In this document: positions 1 through 6,651 of the stretch, in pieces | How the letters are laid out: each line of letters opens with the position of its first letter | Numbering within the stretch: position 1 is the first letter of the stretch | Origin: Myxococcota bacterium | GTDB lineage: Bacteria; Myxococcota; Polyangia; GCA-2747355; JAKLHH01 | Length of the DNA stretch: 7,811 nucleotides | Assembly (NCBI GenBank): GCA_022710245.1 | Contig: JAKLHH010000324.1 | Location: forward strand, 1-7,811 | Direction of reading: 5' to 3' | Program-made: the position numbers and the translations under genes | Notes under the pieces: generated by a model | Told to the model about the DNA's origin: nothing | Databases searched by the model: none | The model's input: the letters and a program-made list of their open reading frames with translations, nothing else

Positions 1-50
1 GCACGATCCCGCGTCGGCATGACGCGGCTGTCGCGGTCTCTGACTTGCGC

Positions 51-56
51 TACCAT
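51..56 (+). promoter_or_regulatory. Possible -10 element of a leaderless promoter
   Basis: TACCAT lies 7 bp before the ATG at 64, so transcription would begin at or next to the start codon and give a leaderless mRNA. No convincing -35 hexamer is visible 16-18 bp upstream, and no ribosome binding site precedes the ATG. The call rests on the box, its spacing and a matching layout at the start of the diguanylate cyclase gene. Confidence 0.4.
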
Positions 57-63
57 CGCCCCC

Positions 64-693
64 ATGGTGCGACCTCGGCGCCCTCGCGCCACCTCGATCG
101 TCCTCGGCCTCCTCCTCTGGCTCGCCGCCGCCCGCGGTGACGCGCAGCCGGCGTCCTTCTCGGAGGCCGACTCGCGCAAGCTCGACGCGGGCGAGGTGCT
201 GATGCAGTTCTGGAAGGAGAAGGACGGCGCCGGCGCGGGCTGGGCCGTCGGCGTGATCGACGCCTCGCCCGAGCAGGTCTTCCGCGTGATCGCCGAGGTG
301 GGCCGCTACAAGGAGTTCATGACCCGGATGGTGGAGAGCCGGGTCGAGGCCAGGAGCGGCGCGGGCTACCGCTTCTACTACAAGATCGACATGCCCTGGC
401 CGCTCGCCGACTACTGGTGCGTGACCCAGAACGTACACGTGGAGGACGCGAGGCGCCGGGTCTACACCCGCCGCTGGACGCTCGTCTCGGGGACCTTCCA
501 CCGGAACCAGGGGAGCTGGACGGTCAGCCCCTGGCGCGGCGGGCGCGCGCTCCTCTCGTACTCCGTGGTCCTGCTGCCCACGACCAAGGCGCCGGGCGGG
601 CTGGTCCGCTACGGGACCAAGGTCGCGCTGCCTCGCTCGGTGAAGCAGTTCAGGGAGCGCGTGGCGAAGCTGCGGCGCGAGAAGCAGCTGTGA
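64..693 (+). CDS. Exported SRPBCC/START-like domain protein
   Basis: A 209-residue protein. Residues 1-27 look like a Sec signal peptide: a basic start (RPRRPR), a hydrophobic core (SIVLGLLLWLAAA) and probable cleavage near GDA|Q, so the mature protein is periplasmic or secreted. Residues about 35-205 resemble the SRPBCC/START (polyketide cyclase or COQ10-like) fold, with the typical 'DASPEQVFRVIAEVGRYKEFM' pattern followed by alternating beta strands and a C-terminal helix rich in Arg and Lys. Family members bind hydrophobic ligands such as lipids; the ligand here is unknown. I chose the ATG at 64 over the in-frame ATG at 19 because it puts the signal peptide at the N-terminus and has a -10-like box 7 bp upstream; neither start has a Shine-Dalgarno sequence. 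It is monocistronic and converges on the diguanylate cyclase. Fold assignment is moderately sure. Confidence 0.8.
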   Translation: MVRPRRPRATSIVLGLLLWLAAARGDAQPASFSEADSRKLDAGEVLMQFWKEKDGAGAGWAVGVIDASPEQVFRVIAEVGRYKEFMTRMVESRVEARSGAGYRFYYKIDMPWPLADYWCVTQNVHVEDARRRVYTRRWTLVSGTFHRNQGSWTVSPWRGGRALLSYSVVLLPTTKAPGGLVRYGTKVALPRSVKQFRERVAKLRREKQL

Positions 694-773
694 CCCGCTC
701 GTCGAGCGCTGGAGAGATCGTGATGCCTTTGGGCGTCTGCGGCGACAGGTTCATCGGTGCCCTGTCTCAATGA

Positions 774-821
774 CGATACAACTACACCGAGAGCGGCGTG
801 CCCTTCCTGGTGATGGAGAAA
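774..821 (+). pseudogene. Possible relic of a Ser/Thr protein kinase
   Basis: A 16-codon open stretch between the SRPBCC gene and the diguanylate cyclase stop reads RYNYTESGVPFLVMEK. The TESGVPFLVME part closely matches the strand-5/hinge segment of bacterial Hanks-type Ser/Thr kinases (general form: TxxGxPFLVMExL). A TGA at 771-773 interrupts the frame just upstream. Before that stop the same frame reads RFIGALSQ, which could be the end of a kinase helix C, so the two pieces may be one gene with an internal deletion. No ATP-binding loop or catalytic loop is present. The match is short and could be chance. Confidence 0.3.
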
Positions 822-823
822 AG

Positions 824-1747
<924 letters not shown>

Positions 1748-1755
1748 GGACGCGT

Positions 1756-1761
1756 ACGATA
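1756..1761 (-). promoter_or_regulatory. Possible -10 element of the diguanylate cyclase gene
   Basis: On the minus strand TATCGT stands 8 bp before the ATG at 1747, with no Shine-Dalgarno sequence between them. This suggests a leaderless transcript and supports the shorter start. The best-spaced -35 position (TTCCTT, 17 bp upstream) matches the consensus poorly, so an activator may be needed. Confidence 0.4.
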
Positions 1762-1790
1762 GCCCGTGGCGCGCCAAAAAGGAATCCGGT

Positions 1791-1810
1791 TCTGGCAAAG
1801 CGATGCCAGA
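1791..1810. promoter_or_regulatory. Palindromic operator-like site in the divergent promoter region
   Basis: A perfect inverted repeat, TCTGGCA - 6 bp - TGCCAGA. The symmetry nearly extends outward (GGT on the left, ACC on the right, with one extra T on the left). It lies between the two divergent promoters. Its near edge is about 43-44 bp from the predicted start of each transcript, a usual place for an activator dimer. No regulator gene is present in the window. Confidence 0.4.
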
Positions 1811-1816
1811 CCGTGG

Positions 1817-1846
1817 TTGACGCTGCGGGCGCCGTCCGAGGACAAT
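1817..1846 (+). promoter_or_regulatory. Sigma70-type promoter of the radical SAM gene
   Basis: A -35 hexamer TTGACG (1817-1822, 5 of 6 consensus bases) is followed after 18 bp by GACAAT (1841-1846, 4 of 6). Transcription would begin near 1853 and leave a 5' leader of about 57 nt that carries a ribosome binding site. This is the best promoter match in the window. Confidence 0.55.
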
Positions 1847-1896
1847 CTAGCTCCTTCAGCGAGCGGGCAGCGAGACCGGCCGCGGCAGACCGCGGC

Positions 1897-1903
1897 AGAG
1901 GGG
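1897..1903 (+). promoter_or_regulatory. Ribosome binding site of the radical SAM gene
   Basis: AGAGGGG sits six bases before the ATG at 1910. It fixes this ATG as the start, although the reading frame stays open upstream to 1766. The protein then begins with MKIVLIGADL, the usual first strand of a cobalamin-binding domain. Confidence 0.7.
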
Positions 1904-1909
1904 TGCAGC

Positions 1910-4228
1910 ATGAAGATCGTCCTCATCGGCGCGGACCTCGAGGAGAACCTGGGAGTCGGGATGATCGCGGCGGTGGCCGAGGCCGCCGGCCACGCGGTCA
2001 GCGTGGTGCCCTTCAGCGACGCGGGCGAGCGGAGCGCGGTGCAGGCCCGCGTGCTCGCCCTCGCGCCCGACGTGGTCGGGCTGAGCCTGCAGTTCCAGCA
2101 CCGCTCGGCGGAGTTCCTCGAGCTCGCCGCCGGGCTCCGCGCGGGTGGCTTCGCCGGCCACCTCGCGCTCGGCGGGCAGTACCCGACCCTCGCCTGGCGC
2201 GAGGTGCTGACCGGCGGGCACGGGGTGAGCGCGATCGTGCTCCACGACGGCGAGGAGACCTTCCGCGAGCTCCTCGGGGCGCTGGCGGCGGGCGCCCCCC
2301 TCGAGGGCATCGCCGGGCTGGCGCTCCCCGGCCCCGACGGGCCGCTGCGCACCGCGGGCCGGCCGCTCGAGGGTGAGCTCGACCGCCTCCCCTTCCCGAA
2401 GCGCTACCGGCCGCACTCACGCCACCTCGGCGTCCCCTTCATCCCCATCATGGGCGGCCGTGGCTGCTGGGGGCGCTGCACCTTCTGCTCGATCGCCTCC
2501 TTCTATCGCGACGCGCGCCAGCACGGCGGCGGCAAGCTGCTCCGCCACCGCAGCCCCGAGAACATCGCCGCCGAGATGGCGCAGCTGCTGCGCGCCGCCG
2601 GCCCGCGCGCGGTCTTCTGCTTCCATGACGACACCTTCCTCCTGCCCCGGCCGGAGGCGTCGCTGGCTCGGGTGCGCGCGCTCCGGGCGGCGCTCGAGCG
2701 CGAGGGCGTGACGGGCCAGATCGGCCTGATCGGCAAGTGCCGCCCGGACTCGCTGACCCGCGAGCTGGCGGGGCAGCTCCGCGCGCTCGGCGTGGTCCGG
2801 CTCTACCTCGGCGTCGAGAACACCTCCCGGCCCGGCCTCATCCACCTCGGGCGCGACGTCGAGCTCGAGCAGGTCCGCGAGGCGCTCTCCGCCTGCTCCG
2901 AGGCGGGCATCTTCGTCTGCTACAACCTGCTCGTCTTCGAGCCGGACGCGACCCTCGACGACCTCGCCGCGAACCTCGCCTTCGTGAAGGAGCACCCGGA
3001 GCACCCGGTCAACTTCGGCCGCGCCGAGCCCTACCACGGCACGCCGCTGCAGCAGCGCCTCGCCGCCGAGGGGAACCTCAGCGGCAGCTACCTCGGCAAC
3101 GGCTATCGCGTGAAGGACGACCGCACCGAGCTCCTCTTCCGCATCTGCGCGGCCGTCTTCCGCCAGCGCAACTACGACGCGGACGGCGTGCACAACCGCG
3201 TGATGGGGATCGGCTACCTGGCGCGCCTGCTCGAGCACTTCCACGGGCAGGACGCGGAAGGACGCCACGCCGCGCTGCTCGAGGAGGCGACCACGCTCAC
3301 CCGCCGGATCATGCTGGAGAGCGCGGGCTTCCTCGAGGAGGCGTTGACCCTCGCGCGCGAGGTCGACCTCGCGGACCGCGATCGGATCGAGCGCGAGACG
3401 GCGCTCCTCGGGCTGCGCGTGGCGGCGGCGGACGGGCGGCGGCACGAGGAGCTCGACCGCTTCAACCGCGAGGCCGAGCGCCTCGCCGCCGCGGCGAGCC
3501 GGCCGCGCCTCGCGCGCGCGGCCAGCGCGGTCGCGCGCAGGGCCGCGCAGGTCTTTCAGGGCGTCGCGCTCGCCTCGCTGCTCGCGGCCGCGGAGGGCTG
3601 CGACAGCCGGCAGGTCGTGGACCCCGACGTGGGGCCGCTCGACGGTCCGCGCGGTGACGCCGACGCCGGGCCGCTCGACCACCCCTGGGTGGTCGACCCC
3701 GACGTCAGGCCGCTCGACCAGCGGCCGGACCGCCCCCTGGGGGGCGACGACATGTCGTGGCCGCTCGACGCCAGGCCGAAGGACGCCAAGCTCCTCGACG
3801 CCAAGCCCCCCGACGCCAAGCCCAAGGACGCGAAGCCGGCCGACGCCAAGCCCAAGGACGCGGGGCCTGACCAGATGATCGTCGATCCGCAGCCGCCGCC
3901 CGACGCCAAGGCGCCGCAGGCGCGCCTGCTCGATCAGTGGCGCGACCCGGCCGCCGGGCACCCGATCACGCGGACGACGGACCTGCCCCTCTTCGACCCG
4001 CCGGCGCTCGGGCTCACCGCCCGGCGTGACGGCGAGACGATCGAGGTGCGCGCGGTTGGCGTCGGCGCGGCGGTGAGCACGCGCTGGGAGGGCGACGGCG
4101 AGCTCGTCGGCGAGGGGCTGGCGGTGCGCTGGCTCCCGCGCGAGGAGACCGATCAGCTGCGCGTGGCCGTGCGCTCGCAGGGCGGCGTGGGCGTGGCGGC
4201 GCTGCGCGCGAGGGACGTGCGGGGCTAG
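1910..4228 (+). CDS. B12-binding radical SAM enzyme fused to a repeat-rich, exported-protein-like tail
   Basis: A 772-residue protein. Residues 1 to about 135 form a Rossmann-like cobalamin-binding domain (MKIVLIGADL, SLQFQH, ALGGQYPT, HDGEETF) without the classical DxHxxG motif, as in many radical SAM relatives. The radical SAM domain follows, with the cluster motif CxxxCxxC at C186, C190 and C193 (GRGCWGRCTFCS) and the strand motif FHDDTFLLP near 238. Such enzymes reductively cleave S-adenosylmethionine; B12 members often methylate unactivated carbons or cyclise substrates. A helical part runs to about 540. The tail is unusual: a hydrophobic run ending in Cys (548-564, VALASLLAAAEGC), PLD motifs and seven DAK-type pentapeptides (618-652), then a beta-rich domain (about 700-772) with an Ig/PKD-like pattern. 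No stop or plausible start separates the parts. Substrate and product are unknown. The enzyme class is secure, the tail's role is not. Confidence 0.9.
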   Translation: MKIVLIGADLEENLGVGMIAAVAEAAGHAVSVVPFSDAGERSAVQARVLALAPDVVGLSLQFQHRSAEFLELAAGLRAGGFAGHLALGGQYPTLAWREVLTGGHGVSAIVLHDGEETFRELLGALAAGAPLEGIAGLALPGPDGPLRTAGRPLEGELDRLPFPKRYRPHSRHLGVPFIPIMGGRGCWGRCTFCSIASFYRDARQHGGGKLLRHRSPENIAAEMAQLLRAAGPRAVFCFHDDTFLLPRPEASLARVRALRAALEREGVTGQIGLIGKCRPDSLTRELAGQLRALGVVRLYLGVENTSRPGLIHLGRDVELEQVREALSACSEAGIFVCYNLLVFEPDATLDDLAANLAFVKEHPEHPVNFGRAEPYHGTPLQQRLAAEGNLSGSYLGNGYRVKDDRTELLFRICAAVFRQRNYDADGVHNRVMGIGYLARLLEHFHGQDAEGRHAALLEEATTLTRRIMLESAGFLEEALTLAREVDLADRDRIERETALLGLRVAAADGRRHEELDRFNREAERLAAAASRPRLARAASAVARRAAQVFQGVALASLLAAAEGCDSRQVVDPDVGPLDGPRGDADAGPLDHPWVVDPDVRPLDQRPDRPLGGDDMSWPLDARPKDAKLLDAKPPDAKPKDAKPADAKPKDAGPDQMIVDPQPPPDAKAPQARLLDQWRDPAAGHPITRTTDLPLFDPPALGLTARRDGETIEVRAVGVGAAVSTRWEGDGELVGEGLAVRWLPREETDQLRVAVRSQGGVGVAALRARDVRG
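3761..3865 (+). repeat. Seven tandem xxDAK-type pentapeptide repeats (15-nt period)
   Basis: Residues 618-652 of the radical SAM fusion read PLDAR, PKDAK, LLDAK, PPDAK, PKDAK, PADAK, PKDAG. The Asp-Ala pair is invariant and a basic residue closes six of the seven units. The DNA copies differ at silent positions (GCC or GCG for Ala), so this is not a fresh slippage expansion. Just upstream (about residues 568-615) are looser repeats: VVDPDV twice and PLD three times. The segment should be disordered and extended, like the linkers of exported lipoproteins in myxobacteria. Confidence 0.85.
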
Positions 4229-4318
4229 CATCAGCTCTCATGATTGGTCACATCTTCGAGGTCGGCGGCGCGGGGACCCGACACCCGGAGGGCCCGCTCG
4301 CGGGGGGCGCTGGTCCTC

Positions 4319-4335
4319 GCGTCCCTTCGGGACGC
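4319..4335 (+). terminator. GC-rich hairpin, possible terminator of the radical SAM gene
   Basis: GCGTCCC - TTC - GGGACGC forms a perfect 7-bp stem with a three-base loop, about 90 bp after the radical SAM stop codon. No T-run follows, which is common for GC-rich bacteria but leaves the terminator call weak. Confidence 0.35.
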
Positions 4336-4410
4336 TCCGGGATGCTCACTCGCGAGCGCCGTACGGACCACCACCGACCCGGGAGACAATGGTCCTGGCT
4401 CGCCTCCGGA

Positions 4411-4437
4411 GCTGCCCGGTAGCAGCCTCCGGGCAGC
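4411..4437 (+). other. Strong hairpin in the leader of the secreted-protein gene
   Basis: GCTGCCCGG and CCGGGCAGC form a perfect 9-bp stem around a 9-base loop. The loop begins with TAG (4420-4422), the stop codon of the short frame that opens at 4240. The structure lies about 90 bp before the ATG at 4530 and lacks a T-run. It may be a terminator, an RNA-stability element or part of an attenuator. Confidence 0.4.
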
Positions 4438-4516
4438 GTGGTCGCCGCCGCCCACGCGAGATCGCGCCCCTGTCGCTGGTCCGCCGCTTGCTCCTGGAGC
4501 CAGTCAGGACCTCACC

Positions 4517-4523
4517 AGGAAGG
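4517..4523 (+). promoter_or_regulatory. Ribosome binding site of the small secreted protein
   Basis: AGGAAGG lies six bases before the ATG at 4530 and decides that start against the in-frame upstream start at 4389. The signal peptide begins exactly at this Met. Confidence 0.75.
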
Positions 4524-4529
4524 CACTCC

Positions 4530-4838
4530 ATGCGCAAGCTGCTGACCGCGATCTCGACCCTGCTCCTCTCGCTCCTCGTGCTCGCCGGAGCCGCCCAGGC
4601 TCAGTATCAGTGGCACGGGCAGCCCGGCTCCAAGGCCTACCGCGCGTGGCAGCGGACCGCGGGCAGCCCCGCGCATCAGGCGAGCGTGGCCGCCTCGCAG
4701 CGCGTCTATGACGAGCGCAACAACCTCGGCTCCTTCGGCTTCCAGCAGAAGTACGGCACCGGCAACGTGAGCACGGTCGCCTCCAGCGCGGGCTACCGCG
4801 CGTTCACGCAGACGCTCGGCGCCGGCCTGCGCCGCTGA
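4530..4838 (+). CDS. Small secreted protein of unknown function
   Basis: A 102-residue protein that I do not recognise. Residues 1-24 are a clear Sec signal peptide (MRKLL, a hydrophobic core, then AGAAQA|Q), leaving a mature chain of 78 residues. There is no lipobox Cys and no Cys at all. The mature part is rich in Gln, Ser, Ala, Gly and aromatic residues. It contains two related segments: SKAYRAWQRTAG (34-45) and SAGYRAFTQTLG (86-97), sharing S, YRA, an aromatic, T and G at the same spacing. The chain ends in LRR. Codon use is strongly G/C at third positions, which supports a real gene. It follows the radical SAM fusion in the same direction after 301 bp, so it may be separately transcribed. 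Its own 3' end faces the broken region downstream. Any link to the radical SAM enzyme is conjecture. Confidence 0.8.
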   Translation: MRKLLTAISTLLLSLLVLAGAAQAQYQWHGQPGSKAYRAWQRTAGSPAHQASVAASQRVYDERNNLGSFGFQQKYGTGNVSTVASSAGYRAFTQTLGAGLRR

Positions 4839-4862
4839 GCAGACCGCCTGGCGGCGCTTCAC

Positions 4863-4908
4863 CCCGGATGAGCTTCGCCGGACCCCGCTTCGCGGACGGA
4901 TCCGGGTC
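4863..4908. terminator. Inverted repeats between converging reading frames
   Basis: CCCGGAT (4863-4869) pairs with ATCCGGG (4900-4906), and an inner hairpin CCGC-TTC-GCGG lies at 4885-4895. An alternative pairing is GACCC (4881-4885) with GGGTC (4904-4908). The stretch sits between the secreted-protein stop and the stop of the minus-strand remnant, where a two-way terminator would be expected. There is no T-run. Confidence 0.35.
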
Positions 4909-4910
4909 GG

Positions 4911-5420
4911 TCACGCCGGAGAGCGCCGGCGCGCCCGTCTGACGACGGTCTCGGCGAGGAGGGGACGCGGCACGCCGGCCACGCGCTCCTCGAGCCAGTC
5001 GGCGAGGACCTGCAGCGCGGGCGGCCCACCCGGCTCGGTCGCCCACTCGGCGCTGCCCCAGCCCGCGAGGGCGGCCGCCGCCTCGCCCTCGAGCCCCCGG
5101 GCGACGGCGTCGGTCTCGATCAACCGCAGCGCCCGCGAGAGCGACGCGCCGACCTGGCGCAGCTCCTGCTGCCGTGGCGCGCCTCCCGAGAGGCTGAGCG
5201 CGAAGCTCTCGGCCTGCGCGCGGGTCCAGACGCCCTCGAGCAGCCGGATCACGGCGGGGCTGTAGACGAGCTCCGCGCGCCAGCTGGTGAGCCGCTCGCT
5301 CGGCATCACCATCACCACCAGCCGCCGCGAGCCGCGGTGCCGGGCGATCACCTTGATGTCCTCGTAGCCATCGCCCCAGAGTGGCGGGTTGCAGTAGGCC
5401 TTGGTGCCCGCCGAGAAGTG
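4911..5420 (-). pseudogene. 3' remnant of a minus-strand gene of unknown function (5' end missing)
   Basis: Reading on the minus strand, good coding sequence with strong third-position G/C bias begins abruptly near 5420 (HFSAGTKAYCNPPLWGDGYE) and runs to the TGA at 4911-4913, about 169 codons. Before it come four weaker codons and a TGA (5433-5435), and no start codon precedes the protein-like part. The gene therefore seems to have lost its 5' end. The remaining protein is mostly helical after a short beta region (RRLVVMVMP), with no membrane segment or motif I recognise. A GTG at 5351 with GAGGA seven bases upstream could start a shorter 146-residue protein, so some product may still be made. 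The break coincides with the start of the plus-strand remnant. Confidence 0.55.
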
Positions 5421-5530
5421 GCCAGTTCGTCGTCATCGACAAGACGCGACAGGCCGCGGAGCTGCGCAGCGACGGGACGGTCATCGTGGTCGGAGAGAGC
5501 GGGGTCACCTATCAGCGCACGGGACCGTGA
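5420..5530 (+). pseudogene. 3' remnant of a plus-strand gene of unknown function (5' end missing)
   Basis: From 5420 the plus strand reads GQFVVIDKTRQAAELRSDGT and onward for 36 codons to the TGA at 5528-5530, ending in GVTYQRTGP. Third positions are G or C in about 31 of 36 codons, and the sequence has the strand-turn-strand look of a beta-rich protein end. Upstream the same frame enters sequence that codes on the other strand, and no start codon or ribosome binding site is seen. I take it as the C-terminal end of a lost gene. Family unknown. Confidence 0.45.
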
Positions 5531-5587
5531 ACACTCGCCGCTCCTCGGCGCTGGCAGATCGGCTCAGCACGACGTCAACCACCCGCC

Positions 5588-6619
5588 TCAGCGCTCGAGG
5601 TAGTGCACCTCGGAGCACCCGCGCAGCCGCTCCGCCGCGGTCTCGGCCGTGAGGTCGCGCTGCGGCGTGCCGAGGAGCTCGTAGCCCACCATGAACTTGC
5701 GCACCGTCGCAGAGCGCAGGAGCGGCGGCAAGAAGTGCAGGTGGAGGTGCCACTCGGGGTGCGGGGCGCCGTCGAGCGGCCGCCCGTGGAAGCCCATCGA
5801 GTAGGGGAACATCGACTCGAAGAGGTTCTCGTAGCGCGTGGTGAGCCTCCTGAGCAGCGAGGCGAGCGCGTCCCTCTCCTCGGGCTCGAGCTGGTCGAGG
5901 CCGGCGAGGTGCCGGCGCGGGAGCACCATCACCTCGAAGGGCCAGATGGCCCAGAAGGGGACCAGCGCCACGAAGCGCTCGTTCTCGCAGACCAGGCGCT
6001 CGCCCCGCGCCAGCTCGGCCTCGAGGTACTCGCAGAGCAGGCAGGCGCCGCCGCGCGCGTGGTGCGCCGCCTGGGCCGCCTGCTCGGCGGCGACCTCGTT
6101 GGGCACGCCGCGGCTCGCCCAGAGCTGGCAGTGCGGGTGCGGGTTCGAGGCGCCCATCATGGCGCCGCGGTTCTCGAAGATCTGCACGTAGCCGATCTGC
6201 GGCAGCGCGCCGAGCTCGCGCACCTGCTCGGCCCAGAGGTCGAGGACGCCGCGGATCGCGGGCAGCGGCAGCCGCGGCAGCGAGAGGTCGTGGCGCGGCG
6301 AGAAGCAGACCACGCGGCAGATGCCCGGCTCGCCCTCGGCGAGCAGGAGCGGGTGCTCGGTGGTGCGCCCGGCCGGCGTGGTCGGCAGCAGCGCGGGGAA
6401 GTCGTTGTCGAAGACGAACGCGCCCTCGTAGGCCGGGTTGCGCGCCCCGCCCGAGCGCGCGTTGCCGGGGCAGAGGTAGCAGCCCGGGTCGTAGGCGGGC
6501 GGCAGCTCCTCGCGCACCTTCTCCACCTGGCCCAGCCAGGGGCGCTTCGTGCGCTGCGGAGAGACCAGCACCCACTCGCGGGCGAGCGGGTTGTAGCGTC
6601 GGTGCGGCTGCTGGAACAT
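5588..6619 (-). CDS. galT: Galactose-1-phosphate uridylyltransferase
   Basis: A 343-residue protein close to the E. coli enzyme in length and motif order. It transfers UMP between UDP-glucose and galactose-1-phosphate in the cytoplasmic Leloir pathway, giving UDP-galactose and glucose-1-phosphate. The active-site motif NPHPHCQ is intact: H161, nucleophile H163 and Q165, matching E. coli H164, H166 and Q168. Zinc ligands C47 and C50 (CYLC) and H110 are present. The iron-site residues E179, H278, H293 and H295 are also found, the last two in HLHLHFLPP followed by [15 protein letters not shown], a family signature. The start is an ATG with GGAGGAG close upstream. It lies 32 bp after galK on the same strand, so the two form a galK-galT operon whose promoter is outside the window. 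No anomaly is seen. Confidence 0.98.
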   Translation of the reverse strand: MFQQPHRRYNPLAREWVLVSPQRTKRPWLGQVEKVREELPPAYDPGCYLCPGNARSGGARNPAYEGAFVFDNDFPALLPTTPAGRTTEHPLLLAEGEPGICRVVCFSPRHDLSLPRLPLPAIRGVLDLWAEQVRELGALPQIGYVQIFENRGAMMGASNPHPHCQLWASRGVPNEVAAEQAAQAAHHARGGACLLCEYLEAELARGERLVCENERFVALVPFWAIWPFEVMVLPRRHLAGLDQLEPEERDALASLLRRLTTRYENLFESMFPYSMGFHGRPLDGAPHPEWHLHLHFLPPLLRSATVRKFMVGYELLGTPQRDLTAETAAERLRGCSEVHYLER

Positions 6620-6622
6620 GTG

Positions 6623-6629
6623 CTCCTCC
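6623..6629 (-). promoter_or_regulatory. Ribosome binding site of galT
   Basis: On the minus strand GGAGGAG ends three bases before the galT ATG (the GGAGG core ends at a distance of six). It is a near-perfect anti-16S match in the 32-bp gap after galK and sets the galT start. Confidence 0.75.
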
Positions 6630-6651
6630 GGTGCCCGGTGCCTGGCCCTGC

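Larger units (their letters stand above)
4229..4529 (+). other. 300-bp gap with hairpins and no convincing gene
   Basis: No well-supported gene is visible between the radical SAM stop and the small secreted protein. An ATG at 4240 opens a 60-codon frame ending at 4422. It has a TAGCAT box 8 bp before it, as at the leaderless starts elsewhere in the window, but its third-position G/C bias fades after about 23 codons and its sequence matches no family I know. Two perfect inverted repeats lie here (listed separately). The last 100 bp are presumably the 5' leader of the downstream gene; no good promoter is seen, though GACAAT at 4385-4390 is a possible -10. Confidence 0.5.

Noticed and set aside
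1766..1909. A longer N-terminus for the radical SAM protein starting at 1766
   Set aside because: The extra residues cover the promoter and palindrome region and look non-coding, and the ATG at 1910 has a good ribosome binding site and begins the conserved domain.
3548..3601. A lipoprotein signal (lipobox) at Cys564
   Set aside because: The residues before Cys (AEG) fit the lipobox only loosely because of the Glu, and the segment lies 547 residues inside the protein with no start codon nearby, so lipidation at this site is not supported.
3761..3865. CRISPR-like or other non-coding repeat array
   Set aside because: The 15-nt periodicity is explained by tandem pentapeptides within a coding frame, without spacers.
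2417..4231. A 604-codon minus-strand open frame opposite the radical SAM gene
   Set aside because: It is the complement of a GC-rich gene with strong third-position bias. The predicted protein is low-complexity (Arg, Ala, Val, Glu) with no recognisable domain, while the plus strand carries clear cobalamin and radical SAM motifs.
5300..5325. A His-tag-like run (CATCACCATCACCAC) on the plus strand
   Set aside because: It is the complement of MVMVMP-type coding (GTGGTGATGGTGATG) in the minus-strand remnant and not part of a plus-strand gene, so it is no sign of a vector.
4804..5508. A 234-codon minus-strand frame overlapping the broken region
   Set aside because: It is in a different frame from the minus-strand remnant, is Arg/Gly/Ala-rich, and overlaps the secreted-protein 3' end without any motif.
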